Shown here piece by piece: positions 46,281 through 55,428 of a DNA stretch of 64,000 bases (its first letter is position 1; the number at the start of each line of letters is the position of its first letter). This stretch comes from Skermanella stibiiresistens SB22. GTDB lineage: Bacteria; Pseudomonadota; Alphaproteobacteria; Azospirillales; Azospirillaceae. The position numbers and the translations under genes were made by a program. The notes beneath the pieces were generated by a model that saw nothing but the letters and a program-made list of their open reading frames with translations, searched no databases and was not told the origin of the DNA. The DNA lies in NCBI RefSeq assembly GCF_000576635.1, contig NZ_AVFL01000002.1:62001-126000 (forward strand). The letters are read 5' to 3'.

Positions 46281-48350
46281 ATGTCCAAGACAGCCTATCC
46301 CCAAACCCACCGTATCGACGTCGTGGAGGAGCATTTCGGCCATAGGATCGTCGACCCCTATCGCTGGCTGGAAAAAGATGCCCGCGACGACCACCAAGTG
46401 GCCGACTGGGTCGCGGCGCAGAACGAGGTGACACAGGCCTATTTGACGGGTCTGCCCGGCCGGGACATTCTCCGGAAAAGGCTAGCCGCCATGCTCGACC
46501 ACGAGCGGTTCGGCATCCCGATCAAGCGCGGCGGACGGTACTTCTTCACCCGGCAATCCGGGAGGGACAACCAGCCGAAGCTCGTGATGCGGGGTGGCGA
46601 CGACGGCGGCGGGGAGGATCGCGTCTTGATCGACCCCAACGGCTGGTCCGACGACAATGCCGACGCGCTGGCGGAGTGGGTACCGTCGGATGACGGCACG
46701 CTGGTTGCCTTTGCCGTTCAGACCGGCGGCACGGATTGGCGGACGATCAGGGTGCTCGATGTCGATACGGGCGGGATCCGGGACGATGAGGTGCGATGGG
46801 CGCGTTTCATGCAAATCGCCTGGGCGCGCGACGGGTCAGGCTTCTTTTATTCGCGCTATCCGGAGCCGGCGGGCGGGGAGACCAACACGTCGAGCGTCGC
46901 CAATCACGCCGTCTATTTTCACGCCCTGGGCACGTCCCAATCCGAAGACCAGCTCGTCTATTCGGATCCGGAGCACCCCCATGTCCTACACTTGGTCGCG
47001 CGCACCGACGACGGCCGCTTTCTCGCCATCCACTCGATGCCGGGTGTCGGTGTCAACGCCCTGGCCGTCATCGATTTGGCGAGTGCCGACTGGGCACCGC
47101 GCCAGCTGATCGCGAACTTCCAGGCGGAGTGGTCGCTGATTGGCAACGAAGGGGATGTGCTCGTCCTGTTGACCAGCCAGGACGCGGAACGGCGCAGGAT
47201 CGTCACGCTCGACCTCACCGAACCGGAGGCGACGCCCGTCGAGATCGTGCCCGAGGACGACGCCGTGCTCACCAGCGCCGCCCTATGCGGCGATCGCTTG
47301 CTCGCCACATATCTGGTGGACGCCAAGACCGCCGTCCGCCGCTTCAAGCCCGACGGCACGCCCGACGGCGTCGTGGAACTCCCCGGCATCGGAACCGCCG
47401 GCGGCTTCACGGGCGACGGCGAGGACAGCGAGGTCTTCTTCGTTTTCACCAGTTACGACACGCCGGTCACCATCCACCGGTACGACGTGGCGTCCAACAG
47501 CCACGCGGTTTGGGCGAAGCCCCAGGTCGCCGTCGATCCCGACCAGCTCTCGGTGGAGCAACGCTTCCACCCGTCGCGGGATGGCACCCGCATCCCGATC
47601 TTCATCGTCCGGCGGCGTGACGTCGCGGGCCCGGCGCCAACCCTTCTGTACGGCTATGGCGGCTTCGGGATCAGCATGGTTCCGGTCTACAATCCCCTGA
47701 ACATGGCCTGGATCGAACAGGGCGGCGTGGTCGCCGTCGCGAACATCAGGGGCGGCGGCGAGTATGGCCGGGCTTGGCACACCGCCGGCCAGTTCGAAGG
47801 CCGGCGGAACGCGTTCGACGACTTCATCGCCGCCGGCGAGTTCCTCAAGCGGGAAGGGATCGCCTCGGCGGACGGTCTGGCGATCCAGGGCGAGTCCAAT
47901 GGCGGCCTGCTGGTCGGCGCGGTCACCAACCAGCGTCCCGACCTGTTCGCCGCCGCGTTGCCGGGCGTGGGGGTGATGGACATGCTTCGCTATCACCGCT
48001 TCAGCGGCGGAACCCTGTGGATATCGGATTTCGGCAGCCCGGACGAGGAGCGCCATTTCACCTCCCTGCTGGGCTACTCGCCTTACCACAACATCCGCCA
48101 GGGAGCCGATTACCCGGCGATCCTCGCCACCACGGCCGATACCGACGACCGCGTCGTCCCAAGTCATACGTTCAAGTATGTCGCCGCGCTACAGGCCGCG
48201 GATCTCGGACCCAAACCGCGACTCGTCCGTGTCGAGACGCGGGCGGGCCACGGTGCCGGCCTCTCGCGCGACAAGCTCATCAACCTGTACGCCGACCTAT
48301 GGGCCTTCGCCGCCCATGCGACCGGTCTGGTGGTCGCGGATCGATCATGA
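46281..48350 (+). CDS. Prolyl oligopeptidase family serine peptidase (S9A)
   Basis: A 689-residue enzyme with the N-terminal segment HRIDVVEEHFGHRIVDPYRWLE, a seven-bladed propeller (about 75-400) and an alpha/beta hydrolase domain. The catalytic triad is visible: Ser539 in GESNGG, Asp622 in TDDRVVP and His657 in RAGHGAG. No signal peptide, so it should be cytoplasmic. It cleaves short proline-containing peptides. It stands alone between the SDR gene and a convergent operon. Confidence 0.92.
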   Translation: MSKTAYPQTHRIDVVEEHFGHRIVDPYRWLEKDARDDHQVADWVAAQNEVTQAYLTGLPGRDILRKRLAAMLDHERFGIPIKRGGRYFFTRQSGRDNQPKLVMRGGDDGGGEDRVLIDPNGWSDDNADALAEWVPSDDGTLVAFAVQTGGTDWRTIRVLDVDTGGIRDDEVRWARFMQIAWARDGSGFFYSRYPEPAGGETNTSSVANHAVYFHALGTSQSEDQLVYSDPEHPHVLHLVARTDDGRFLAIHSMPGVGVNALAVIDLASADWAPRQLIANFQAEWSLIGNEGDVLVLLTSQDAERRRIVTLDLTEPEATPVEIVPEDDAVLTSAALCGDRLLATYLVDAKTAVRRFKPDGTPDGVVELPGIGTAGGFTGDGEDSEVFFVFTSYDTPVTIHRYDVASNSHAVWAKPQVAVDPDQLSVEQRFHPSRDGTRIPIFIVRRRDVAGPAPTLLYGYGGFGISMVPVYNPLNMAWIEQGGVVAVANIRGGGEYGRAWHTAGQFEGRRNAFDDFIAAGEFLKREGIASADGLAIQGESNGGLLVGAVTNQRPDLFAAALPGVGVMDMLRYHRFSGGTLWISDFGSPDEERHFTSLLGYSPYHNIRQGADYPAILATTADTDDRVVPSHTFKYVAALQAADLGPKPRLVRVETRAGHGAGLSRDKLINLYADLWAFAAHATGLVVADRS

Positions 48351-48408
48351 TAGCGGTCCCGCCCACGAAGCTCCCGCCGTGAAATGGGCGGTGGATGGAT
48401 TCGGACCG

Positions 48409-48720
48409 TTACCGCCGATAAAGGATCATGCCGGCGTGGTGCAGGACACCGTCGATGAAGTCGCCATCGGCGGTGAAGCCCGTATCGTCCCAGTATTCGA
48501 TATGATTGCCGGTCACCTCGTAGCGTCCCTCATAGGCGCGCTCGCGTGTCCCACGCGCCTCGACATAGCGGCCGTTCGACAGCAACTCGTGGCGGATCCG
48601 CCCGTCCTCCGTGACCCACAGGCCGACATAGGGGTGAGTGGTTTCCATTGGCGTTTCCTCGGCATGTCCGGATGGAATCAGAAGCGTTAGGGCGATGACG
48701 GTCGCGAAGGCGCGTCGCAT
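48409..48720 (-). CDS. Atu4866-domain secreted small protein
   Basis: A 103-residue protein with a signal peptide (1-20, ending GHAEE) and a body matching the Agrobacterium Atu4866 family: HPYVGLWVTEDGRIRHELL, NGRYVEARG, and DDTGFTADGDFIDGVLHHAGM. AAGGAGGAG precedes the ATG at 48720; longer upstream frames are antisense read-through. The fold is a small beta-barrel of unknown function. It is the last gene of a three-gene run with an SDR and an NTF2-like gene. Confidence 0.75.
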   Translation of the reverse strand: MRRAFATVIALTLLIPSGHAEETPMETTHPYVGLWVTEDGRIRHELLSNGRYVEARGTRERAYEGRYEVTGNHIEYWDDTGFTADGDFIDGVLHHAGMILYRR

Positions 48721-48758
48721 GGTCGAACTCCTCCTTGTCCAGGATGTGTCACGGCCGC

Positions 48759-49295
48759 CTAGGGCTGGCGCGGCGGATTGTTGTCGACGACGCGCTGATA
48801 TTCGACGAGATCGAGAAAGGCCTCGACCCCGACGGCCGAACCGCCGTCCATCTGGAGGATCCAGACGAACTGGTTTTGGTAGGTTCCTCCAGAGGTCGTG
48901 GTGGCGTAGGCGTCGAATCTGATGATGACCCTGTCTCCCGCGGCCCAGATGTGATGCACGTCCGGTATGATTGGCGTCGCGAGACGGCTGACCAGCGGGC
49001 CCGCGGCGCGGTTGACGACATCCTTGATGCCGCGGTAGGTGCCGGCGATCGGACCGGAGCCGTGGATCGTCCAGACCACATCGGGTGCCAGCAGGTCCTC
49101 GAAGACGTTGCCGCCCCCTACCCACCGTCCGAAGGCCTCCCGCACGGTGGCTTCGTTCCGCGCCTCGACGTCGACGACGTGCGCGGGGGTGTTGGCCCAG
49201 ACGGCCCCGGTGGCAGGGAGGAAGGTGAGGGACAGGACGACCAGCAGCGCGCGGCCGCGAGCCGCGAGGCGGTTGACCGGAAGCGCGATTGTCAT
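48759..49295 (-). CDS. Exported NTF2/SnoaL-like protein
   Basis: A 178-residue protein with a signal peptide (about 1-35, ending AVWA) and a SnoaL-like fold: NEATVREAFGRWVGGGNVFEDLLAPDVVWTIHGSGPIAGTYRG is a classic opening. I select the ATG at 49295 after AGGAGAGA; an earlier in-frame start at 49337 lacks a good site. It lies 38 bases downstream of an SDR gene and 38 bases upstream of the Atu4866 gene. Confidence 0.78.
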   Translation of the reverse strand: MTIALPVNRLAARGRALLVVLSLTFLPATGAVWANTPAHVVDVEARNEATVREAFGRWVGGGNVFEDLLAPDVVWTIHGSGPIAGTYRGIKDVVNRAAGPLVSRLATPIIPDVHHIWAAGDRVIIRFDAYATTTSGGTYQNQFVWILQMDGGSAVGVEAFLDLVEYQRVVDNNPPRQP

Positions 49296-49333
49296 GGGAT
49301 CTCTCCTCTCGTTCATGGGTCGGTTACTCTTGG

Positions 49334-50056
49334 TCAATTGCTTGAGGCGGTCGGCCGGATGGTGATCTCGCTGGTGTCCACGTTCGGCGGCGCTTCGATC
49401 AGATGCCGGACGGCGCGCGCGATGTCGGCGGGCTGGAGGGCTATGGCCCGATAGGCGTCCATCACCGCCATGGTGTCCTCATGGGTGATGGTCGAGGCGA
49501 GTTCGCTTTCCACGACACCGGGATTGACGCAGGTGACACGGATGTTCGTGCTTTCCTGGCGCAGGCCATCGGAGATCGCCCGGACCGCGAATTTGGTCGC
49601 GCAATAGACGGCGGCGGTCGGAACGACCGACAACGCGCCGATCGAGCCAATATTGATGATCTGGCCGCCGCCCTGCGCCTCCATGATCGGCAGTACGGCG
49701 CCGATGCCCCAAAGCACGCCCTTGATGTTGACGTCCACCATGCGCTCCCATTCGTCCAGCTTGCCGGCGGAGAGCGGCGAGAGCGGCATGACGCCCGCGT
49801 TGTTCACCAGGACGTCGATGCGGCCCCAGGTCTCCAGCGCGGCTTGGGCGAACGCCGCCATGGACTGGCGATCGGTCACGTCCAGCACTCGGGCCACGGC
49901 CGTTCCGCCCGCGGCGACGATCTCATCGGCGATGGCCTCGACGCGATCAAGGCGGCGCGCGCCCAGCAGCACCTTCGCGCCGGCACCGCCAAGCTCCCGC
50001 GCCATGCCTTCGCCGATTCCGCTGGAGGCGCCGGTGATCAGGATGACCTTGTCCAT
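49334..50056 (-). CDS. Short-chain dehydrogenase/reductase
   Basis: A 240-residue classical SDR with ILITGASSGIGEGMAREL, VLVNNAGVMPLSPL, the catalytic region IINIGSIGAL and YCATK, and the ESTNIRVTCVNPGVV block. The ATG at 50056 is used; the upstream extension is without family resemblance. It is divergent from a LysR gene with a strong palindrome between them and is first in a minus-strand run with two small exported proteins. Confidence 0.9.
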   Translation of the reverse strand: MDKVILITGASSGIGEGMARELGGAGAKVLLGARRLDRVEAIADEIVAAGGTAVARVLDVTDRQSMAAFAQAALETWGRIDVLVNNAGVMPLSPLSAGKLDEWERMVDVNIKGVLWGIGAVLPIMEAQGGGQIINIGSIGALSVVPTAAVYCATKFAVRAISDGLRQESTNIRVTCVNPGVVESELASTITHEDTMAVMDAYRAIALQPADIARAVRHLIEAPPNVDTSEITIRPTASSN

Positions 50057-50135
50057 GTTCCGTTTCCCATCTGGTTGATGACGGGGAGATGGACGCCCAT
50101 CCCGGTCGCTGGTATCCGTTCGATCCTTGACTGAC

Positions 50136-50154
50136 TGGTTAGGGATGCTAACCA
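50136..50154 (+). promoter_or_regulatory. Palindrome immediately upstream of LysR start
   Basis: TGGTTAG-GGATG-CTAACCA has perfect 7-base arms and a 5-base centre and ends exactly one base before the LysR ATG at 50155. It is in the gap shared with the divergent SDR gene. No Shine-Dalgarno site is visible between it and the ATG. It is a plausible LysR binding site. Confidence 0.55.
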
Positions 50155-51039
50155 ATGAGGATCGACCTCAACTTACTGCCCCTCTTCCTGGCCGTGGCGG
50201 AGGAGCAGGGTTTCCGCCCGGCGGCCGACCGGTTGGGCGTGACCCGCTCAGCCGTGAGCCAGGGAATGCGGCGGCTGGAGGATGCCTTCGGGACGGCGCT
50301 GGTGGTGCGGACGACGCGGTCGGTGCGCCTGACCGAGGCGGGCGAACGCCTGCGCGAAGCCCTGTCCCAACCCCTCTCGGATATCGGCCAAGCGCTTGAC
50401 AACGTGGCCGGGGAGAGGGCGCCGCGCGGGCTCCTGCGCGTCGCGGTCACCTCGATCGCCGAGCGGTTCCTCTCGGGCCCCCTCATCGCCTCCTTCGCGG
50501 CGGCGCATCCCGGCGTGACGATCGATGTCACGGTCACCGATGAGGAGTTCGACATCGTCGCGGCCGGATACGACGCGGGTGTCAGGCTGGGTGAGGTGAT
50601 CGAGCAGGACATGATCGCGGTTGCCGTGACCGGCGACCAACGCGAGGTGGCCGTCGCGACCCCGGCCTATCTCGCGGCCCATGGTGCTCCGGCCCATCCG
50701 AGGGATCTTGTCCATCATCGCTGCATCGGCTGGCGTCCGGCACCGCGCGCGGCGCCGCACCGCTGGGAATTCGTGGAGAACGGCGTTCCCTTCGACGTGG
50801 CGGTCGAGCCCCAGATCACCACCAACGACCTGCGCCTGATGCTGCGCACCGCGCTGGCCGGGGGCGGAATCACCTTCGCGCTTGAGGAGAACTTCCGGCC
50901 CCACCTGGAGAGCGGTGAACTGGTGCCACTCCTGGAAGACTTCCTGCCACCCTTCCCGGGCTTCTTCCTCTACTTTCCCCAGAACCGCAACATGGCGCCC
51001 AAACTGCGCGCGTTGATCAACCACGTCCGTCTCAGGTGA
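50155..51039 (+). CDS. LysR-family transcriptional regulator
   Basis: A 294-residue regulator. The N-terminal helix-turn-helix is LPLFLAVAEEQGFRPAADRLGVTRSAVSQGMRRLEDAFG, and the effector domain begins about residue 90. It belongs to the group usually divergent from an SDR or oxidoreductase gene, as here. Its 3' end overlaps that of the convergent LysR gene by 8 bases. Confidence 0.9.
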   Translation: MRIDLNLLPLFLAVAEEQGFRPAADRLGVTRSAVSQGMRRLEDAFGTALVVRTTRSVRLTEAGERLREALSQPLSDIGQALDNVAGERAPRGLLRVAVTSIAERFLSGPLIASFAAAHPGVTIDVTVTDEEFDIVAAGYDAGVRLGEVIEQDMIAVAVTGDQREVAVATPAYLAAHGAPAHPRDLVHHRCIGWRPAPRAAPHRWEFVENGVPFDVAVEPQITTNDLRLMLRTALAGGGITFALEENFRPHLESGELVPLLEDFLPPFPGFFLYFPQNRNMAPKLRALINHVRLR

Positions 51040-51928
51040 TCACCCGGTTCGCGCGCAGCCGCGCCGCCGCGAAGTCAACGAACGCCTGCACCTTGGCCGA
51101 CGCGTTGCGCCCCTCGGGATGAACAACGTGGATCGGCAGCGGCTCCTCCTCGAACTCGCCCAGCACGGTGCGGAGGCTGCCGTCGAGCAGATCCGGTGCT
51201 ATCATGTAGGACAGGACGCGGGCGAGGCCCCATCCGGCGCGCGCCGCGCCGATCCCCGCCGCGTTCGAATTGCAGAACAAAGCCGGCTTGACGTGGGCGA
51301 CGATCTTTCCCCCCGGGCCAAAGCGCCAATCGAGCGATGGCCAAGCGCTGGTCACCGCGATGAGACGGTGTCTGGCAAGCTCGGTCGGGTGTTCCGGGAC
51401 CCCGTGGCGTTCCAAATAGGCGGGCGCGCCGCAGATCACCCGGCGCACCGATCCGACCCTGGTCGCCCGGTGGGTCGAATCCGGCAGGTGCCCGATCCTG
51501 ATCGCGACATCGATGCCCTCATCCACCAAATTGGTGACCCGATCCAGCAACAGCACCGTGCCCGTCACCTCGGGATAGGTTTCCAGGAAATCCATCATGA
51601 TTGGCATGATGTGCATCTGGCCGAACTGGACCGACGCGGTGACCGTCAGTCCGCCCGTCGGCTTGGCGAACGATCCGGCGGCGGAGGCCTCCGCCTGCTC
51701 GATCGCCGCCAAGATGCGGCGGCAGTCCTCGACATAGCGATGCCCCGCCTCGGTCAGTTTGACGGAGCGCGTGGTGCGGATCAGCAGCCGCGCGCCGATC
51801 AGGTCCTCCAGTGCCGCCACGGCGCGCGTGACGGCCGGCGGACTCATGTGCAGCTGTCGCGCCGCCTCGGCGAACCCACCCGTGTCGGCGATACGCACCA
51901 GCACTTTCATGGCGTGGTGGCGATCCAT
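51032..51928 (-). CDS. LysR-family transcriptional regulator
   Basis: A 298-residue regulator of the DsdC/AaeR-like class with the helix-turn-helix RIADTGGFAEAARQLHMSPPAVTRAVAALEDLIGARLL, and the effector domain from about residue 90. GGAGGAGA stands before the ATG at 51928. It is divergent from the GST gene across 182 bases holding a T-N11-A-like palindrome, so it probably controls that operon. Confidence 0.9.
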   Translation of the reverse strand: MDRHHAMKVLVRIADTGGFAEAARQLHMSPPAVTRAVAALEDLIGARLLIRTTRSVKLTEAGHRYVEDCRRILAAIEQAEASAAGSFAKPTGGLTVTASVQFGQMHIMPIMMDFLETYPEVTGTVLLLDRVTNLVDEGIDVAIRIGHLPDSTHRATRVGSVRRVICGAPAYLERHGVPEHPTELARHRLIAVTSAWPSLDWRFGPGGKIVAHVKPALFCNSNAAGIGAARAGWGLARVLSYMIAPDLLDGSLRTVLGEFEEEPLPIHVVHPEGRNASAKVQAFVDFAAARLRANRVIT

Positions 51929-51996
51929 TCTCCTCCGTCCCCAAAAGTCATGAACCTCGTCAGCATAGACGTGCTGGTGGCCCACCGCAGGTCTTT

Positions 51997-52013
51997 ATTC
52001 CATTTTGTGGAAT
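51997..52013. promoter_or_regulatory. LysR-type operator candidate upstream of GST
   Basis: ATTCCA-TTTTG-TGGAAT has perfect 6-base arms and a T-N11-A-type layout. It is 69 bases upstream of the LysR start (51928) and 98 bases upstream of the GST start (52111). Position and form fit a LysR binding site. Confidence 0.5.
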
Positions 52014-52110
52014 GCTGAATTGAGGACTACGCCGCTTCTTCCGACGCGTGATCCACGGCAAGGTTTGCGTGCCGGAAAGACCCGGCGTTGGACACCCTGG
52101 GAGCCGTCAC

Positions 52111-52722
52111 ATGAAACTCTATTCCCACCACCTTTCCGGTCACGCGCACCGCGCCAGGCTCTTCCTGTCGCTGATTGGCGTCGACGCCGAGATCGTCGAG
52201 GTCGACTTGGCGAAGGGAGCGCACAAGTCGCCCGAATATCTGGCGCTCGATCGCTTCGGTCAGGTTCCGCTGCTGGATGACGACGGCGTCATCGTCGCCG
52301 ATTCCAACGCGATCATGGTCTACGCCGCCAAGAAGCACGGCCGCGGCGACTGGCTTCCGGAGGACGCGCTGGGCGCCGCCAAGGTCCAGCGCTGGCTTTC
52401 GGTCGCCGCCGGCCAGATCGCCTTCGGCCCGGCCGCCGCCCGCCTGGTCACCATCTTCAACGCCGGCTTCAACCCGGAAGAGGTGATCGCCCGGGCGCAT
52501 GGCGTCCTCAAGCTGATCGACGCCGAGTTGGAGGGTCGCGATTGGATCGCCGCCGAGCGGCCGACCATCGCGGACGTGGCGCTCTACAGCTATGTGGCGC
52601 GGGCGCCCGAGGGCAATGTCGACTTGAACCCCTACGCCAATGTCAACGCCTGGCTCCGGCGGATCGAGGCGCTTCCCGGCTTCGTCGAATTCGCCCGGAC
52701 CCCGGTTGGCCTGAACGCCTAA
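52111..52722 (+). CDS. Glutathione S-transferase
   Basis: A 203-residue GST. The N-terminal thioredoxin-like domain has [19 protein letters not shown] with a candidate catalytic Ser/His region, and the [23 protein letters not shown] glutathione-binding block including the cis-Pro and Ser. The C-terminal helical domain ends [19 protein letters not shown] precedes the ATG. It is the first gene of a plus-strand run with a fused flavoprotein, a DUF1348 protein and a membrane protein. Confidence 0.9.
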   Translation: MKLYSHHLSGHAHRARLFLSLIGVDAEIVEVDLAKGAHKSPEYLALDRFGQVPLLDDDGVIVADSNAIMVYAAKKHGRGDWLPEDALGAAKVQRWLSVAAGQIAFGPAAARLVTIFNAGFNPEEVIARAHGVLKLIDAELEGRDWIAAERPTIADVALYSYVARAPEGNVDLNPYANVNAWLRRIEALPGFVEFARTPVGLNA

Positions 52723-52727
52723 TCGCC

Positions 52728-52750
52728 GCCGGGCCGCCAAAAAGCCCGGC
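52728..52750 (+). promoter_or_regulatory. Stem-loop between GST and flavoprotein genes
   Basis: GCCGGGC and GCCCGGC form a perfect 7-base stem around a 9-base loop rich in A. No U-tract follows, so it is probably not a full terminator; it may stabilise or attenuate the message. Confidence 0.35.
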
Positions 52751-52773
52751 CAACCCTCAAGGGGGACTCCAAT

Positions 52774-54840
52774 ATGTCGATCGATCCAGCCGCGGAGCCA
52801 TCACCCTTCCACCCCGGCGAGATGCGCCTACAGCGCCTGCTCGGCGTCGCCGAACGGGTCGCGCCGCAGGGCAGGGCGATCCGGGATCACATGCCAGATC
52901 AGCACCGCGCCTTCTTTCGGCAATTGCCATTCGTGGTCCTGGGTTCGGTCGATCCCTCCGGCGATGGCTGGGTTACCCTGCTGGCCGGCAGACCCGGGTT
53001 CATGAGCAGCCCGGATCCCTGGACGCTGTCCGTCAAGGCTCCGCGCGACAGGCACGATCCCGCCCTGGCAGATCTGGAGGACGGCGACGCGATCGGGCTG
53101 CTTGGCATCGAACTTCCCACCCGGCGCCGCAACCGCTTGAACGGCCGGATCTTCGGCAGCCGCCCCGACGGGTTCGATGTCCGGGTCGAGCAGTCCTTCG
53201 GCAACTGTCCGCAATACATCCAGAAGCGCGACAGCACCTTCGTCCGCGACCCCGGCGACACCGACGCTCCGCCCGACGCCATCGTCACCGAAGGGCTGGA
53301 TGATCGTGCCCGCCGGCTGATCGTGGCGGCGGATAGTTTCTTCGTCTCCTCCCACATGGACGACGCCGCCGGTCGCCATGTCGACGCCTCCCACCGTGGC
53401 GGCAAGGCCGGCTTCGTCCGCGTCAATGAGGATGGGTCGCTGACGATCCCCGATTTCGCGGGAAACCTGCAGTTCAACACGCTCGGCAATTTCGTGCTCA
53501 ACCCCAGGGCTGGACTGGTCTTTCCCGACTTCGAGACCGGCGACCTGCTGCATCTGACGGGCGACGCCGAGGTGATCCTCGAGTCGGATGAGATCGCGGC
53601 GTTCCAGGGTGCCGAACGGCTCTGGACCTTCAGGCCCCGCAAGGCCGTCCTCCGGCCCGGAGCTCTGGCCCTGAGGGGGAAGATGCGGTCGGACGGCTGG
53701 TCGCCCAACAGCCTGATGACCGGCGATTGGGATGAGGCGCGGTCAAGGTTGGCCGCCGCGGCGCTGGGCTCGCGCTGGCGCCCCTTCCGGATCGCGAAGC
53801 TCGTTGACGAAAGCGGCGTGATCCGCTCCTTCCATCTCGAGCCGGCGGATGGCAACGGCATCATTCCCCATTTGGCGGGCCAGCATCTCCCGATCCGCGT
53901 GCTGCCGGACGGGCACGCCGAGCCAGTCATTCGCACCTACACCCTGTCGACCGCGCCCTCCGACGGGTATTACCGGATCAGCGTCAAGCGCGAGGGGCTG
54001 GTCTCCCGGCATCTCCACGACCGCCTCTCGGTCGGCGACATCATCGAAGCGCGGGCTCCGGCGGGTGGCTTCACGATCGACGCCGCCGAACGGCGTCCCG
54101 CCGTCCTGCTGGCGGCGGGCATCGGCATCACGCCCGTGCTGGCCATGGCGCGCCATCTGGTCCACGAGGGCCTGCGCACCCGGCGAATCCGTCCGACCTG
54201 GCTGTTCGTCTCGGCACGCACCCTCGCCGAACGGGCGTTCGACCGCGAGATCGCCGAACTGGTCGAACGGTCGGACGGTGCCATTCGCCTGATCCGCGTG
54301 CTCGGCGACCCCACCGGTGCCGTGGAGCGGCGCGACTACGACGTGGCGGGGCGGATTACCCTGGACCTGCTGCGGGCGGTCCTGCCCTTGGATGGCTACG
54401 ATTTCCTCATGTGCGGCCCGCCGGCGTTCATGCGGGACCTGTATGACGGTCTGCGCGCCATCGGCACACCGGACGACCGCATCCACGCGGAGGCCTTCGG
54501 GCCGGCGTCCTTGGCGAGAACAGGTGACGGGCCGGCGGTGGAACCGATGGCCCCATCGAAGAAGGCCGTGCCGGTGGTCTTCGCCCGGTCGGGCAAGGAA
54601 GCGCTTTGGGAGCCGGGAACCGGCGCGCTTCTCGATCTCGCCGAGTCGGCCGGCCTGACGCCGGACTTCAGTTGCCGTTCCGGAAGCTGCGGCACCTGCG
54701 CCACCAAGATCCTGTCAGGGAAAGTCACCTACGAACACCCGATCCAAGCCAAGGTCACGGAGGACGTAGCCCTGATCTGCAGCGGCGTCCCAGCCGACCA
54801 ATCCGCCGGCGGCGGCGACAAGCTGACCCTGGATCTATGA
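52774..54840 (+). CDS. Fused PNPOx-like / ferredoxin reductase / 2Fe-2S flavoprotein
   Basis: A 688-residue three-part protein. Residues about 30-320 are a pyridoxamine 5'-phosphate oxidase-like flavin domain (FVSSHMDDAAGRHVDASHRGGKAGFV and FDLQFNTLGN-like core). About 325-580 are a ferredoxin reductase module, with RTYTLSTAP for flavin, LLAAGIGITPVLAMARHL for NAD(P)H and FLMCGPPAFM. About 600-688 are a plant-type [2Fe-2S] ferredoxin with Cys634, Cys639, Cys642 and Cys669. It should pass electrons from NAD(P)H to a flavin site; the physiological acceptor is unknown. GGGGGA precedes the ATG. Confidence 0.88.
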   Translation: MSIDPAAEPSPFHPGEMRLQRLLGVAERVAPQGRAIRDHMPDQHRAFFRQLPFVVLGSVDPSGDGWVTLLAGRPGFMSSPDPWTLSVKAPRDRHDPALADLEDGDAIGLLGIELPTRRRNRLNGRIFGSRPDGFDVRVEQSFGNCPQYIQKRDSTFVRDPGDTDAPPDAIVTEGLDDRARRLIVAADSFFVSSHMDDAAGRHVDASHRGGKAGFVRVNEDGSLTIPDFAGNLQFNTLGNFVLNPRAGLVFPDFETGDLLHLTGDAEVILESDEIAAFQGAERLWTFRPRKAVLRPGALALRGKMRSDGWSPNSLMTGDWDEARSRLAAAALGSRWRPFRIAKLVDESGVIRSFHLEPADGNGIIPHLAGQHLPIRVLPDGHAEPVIRTYTLSTAPSDGYYRISVKREGLVSRHLHDRLSVGDIIEARAPAGGFTIDAAERRPAVLLAAGIGITPVLAMARHLVHEGLRTRRIRPTWLFVSARTLAERAFDREIAELVERSDGAIRLIRVLGDPTGAVERRDYDVAGRITLDLLRAVLPLDGYDFLMCGPPAFMRDLYDGLRAIGTPDDRIHAEAFGPASLARTGDGPAVEPMAPSKKAVPVVFARSGKEALWEPGTGALLDLAESAGLTPDFSCRSGSCGTCATKILSGKVTYEHPIQAKVTEDVALICSGVPADQSAGGGDKLTLDL

Positions 54841-54929
54841 TCCCAAGAATGCTGGCGTTGAGAAAACCGCGATGATCCATTACCTCCAATCGCCGATCCA
54901 TGATCGGGAAGCCAAGACAGGAGTTCGCC

Positions 54930-55394
54930 ATGTCCCGTCCTCCCCTGCCTCCCTTCACCGAGGGCAGCGCCCGTGAAAAGGTCCGCCTCGCCGAGGATGG
55001 CTGGAACAGCCGCGATCCCGCCAAGGTCGCGCTCGCCTACACCGAGGACACCGTGTGGCGCAACCGCGTCGAGTTCCCGCGAAGCAGGGCCGAGGCCCAG
55101 GCGTTCCTGGAGCGGAAATGGGCCAAGGAGCTGGACTATAGGCTGATCAAGGAGCTTTGGGCCTTCACCGGCGACCGGATCGCGGTCCGTTTTGCCTATG
55201 AATACCATGACGACAGCGGTACCTGGTTCCGGGCCCACGGCAACGAGAACTGGGAATTCGCGCCGGACGGACTGATGCGCCACCGCCACGCCAGCATCAA
55301 CGAGCATCCGATCAAGGAGGAGGACCGCAAGTTCCGCTGGCCGCTGGGCCGTCGTCCCGACGACCACCCCGGCCTGTCCGACCTCGGGCTATAA
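54930..55394 (+). CDS. DUF1348 / NTF2-like protein
   Basis: A 154-residue soluble protein with the DUF1348 signature: [60 protein letters not shown] and the late [16 protein letters not shown] block. AGGAG lies seven bases before the ATG at 54930. It is usually found beside oxidoreductases; function unknown. It continues the GST operon. Confidence 0.85.
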   Translation: MSRPPLPPFTEGSAREKVRLAEDGWNSRDPAKVALAYTEDTVWRNRVEFPRSRAEAQAFLERKWAKELDYRLIKELWAFTGDRIAVRFAYEYHDDSGTWFRAHGNENWEFAPDGLMRHRHASINEHPIKEEDRKFRWPLGRRPDDHPGLSDLGL

Positions 55395-55428
55395 GTAGAT
55401 CATCCATAAAGCCGAGGGAGTCGGGATC

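Noticed and set aside
48359-48391. CCGCCCA / TGGGCGG inverted repeat between convergent genes, considered as a terminator
   Set aside because: The loop is 19 bases and there is no T run on either strand, so a terminator is not supported.
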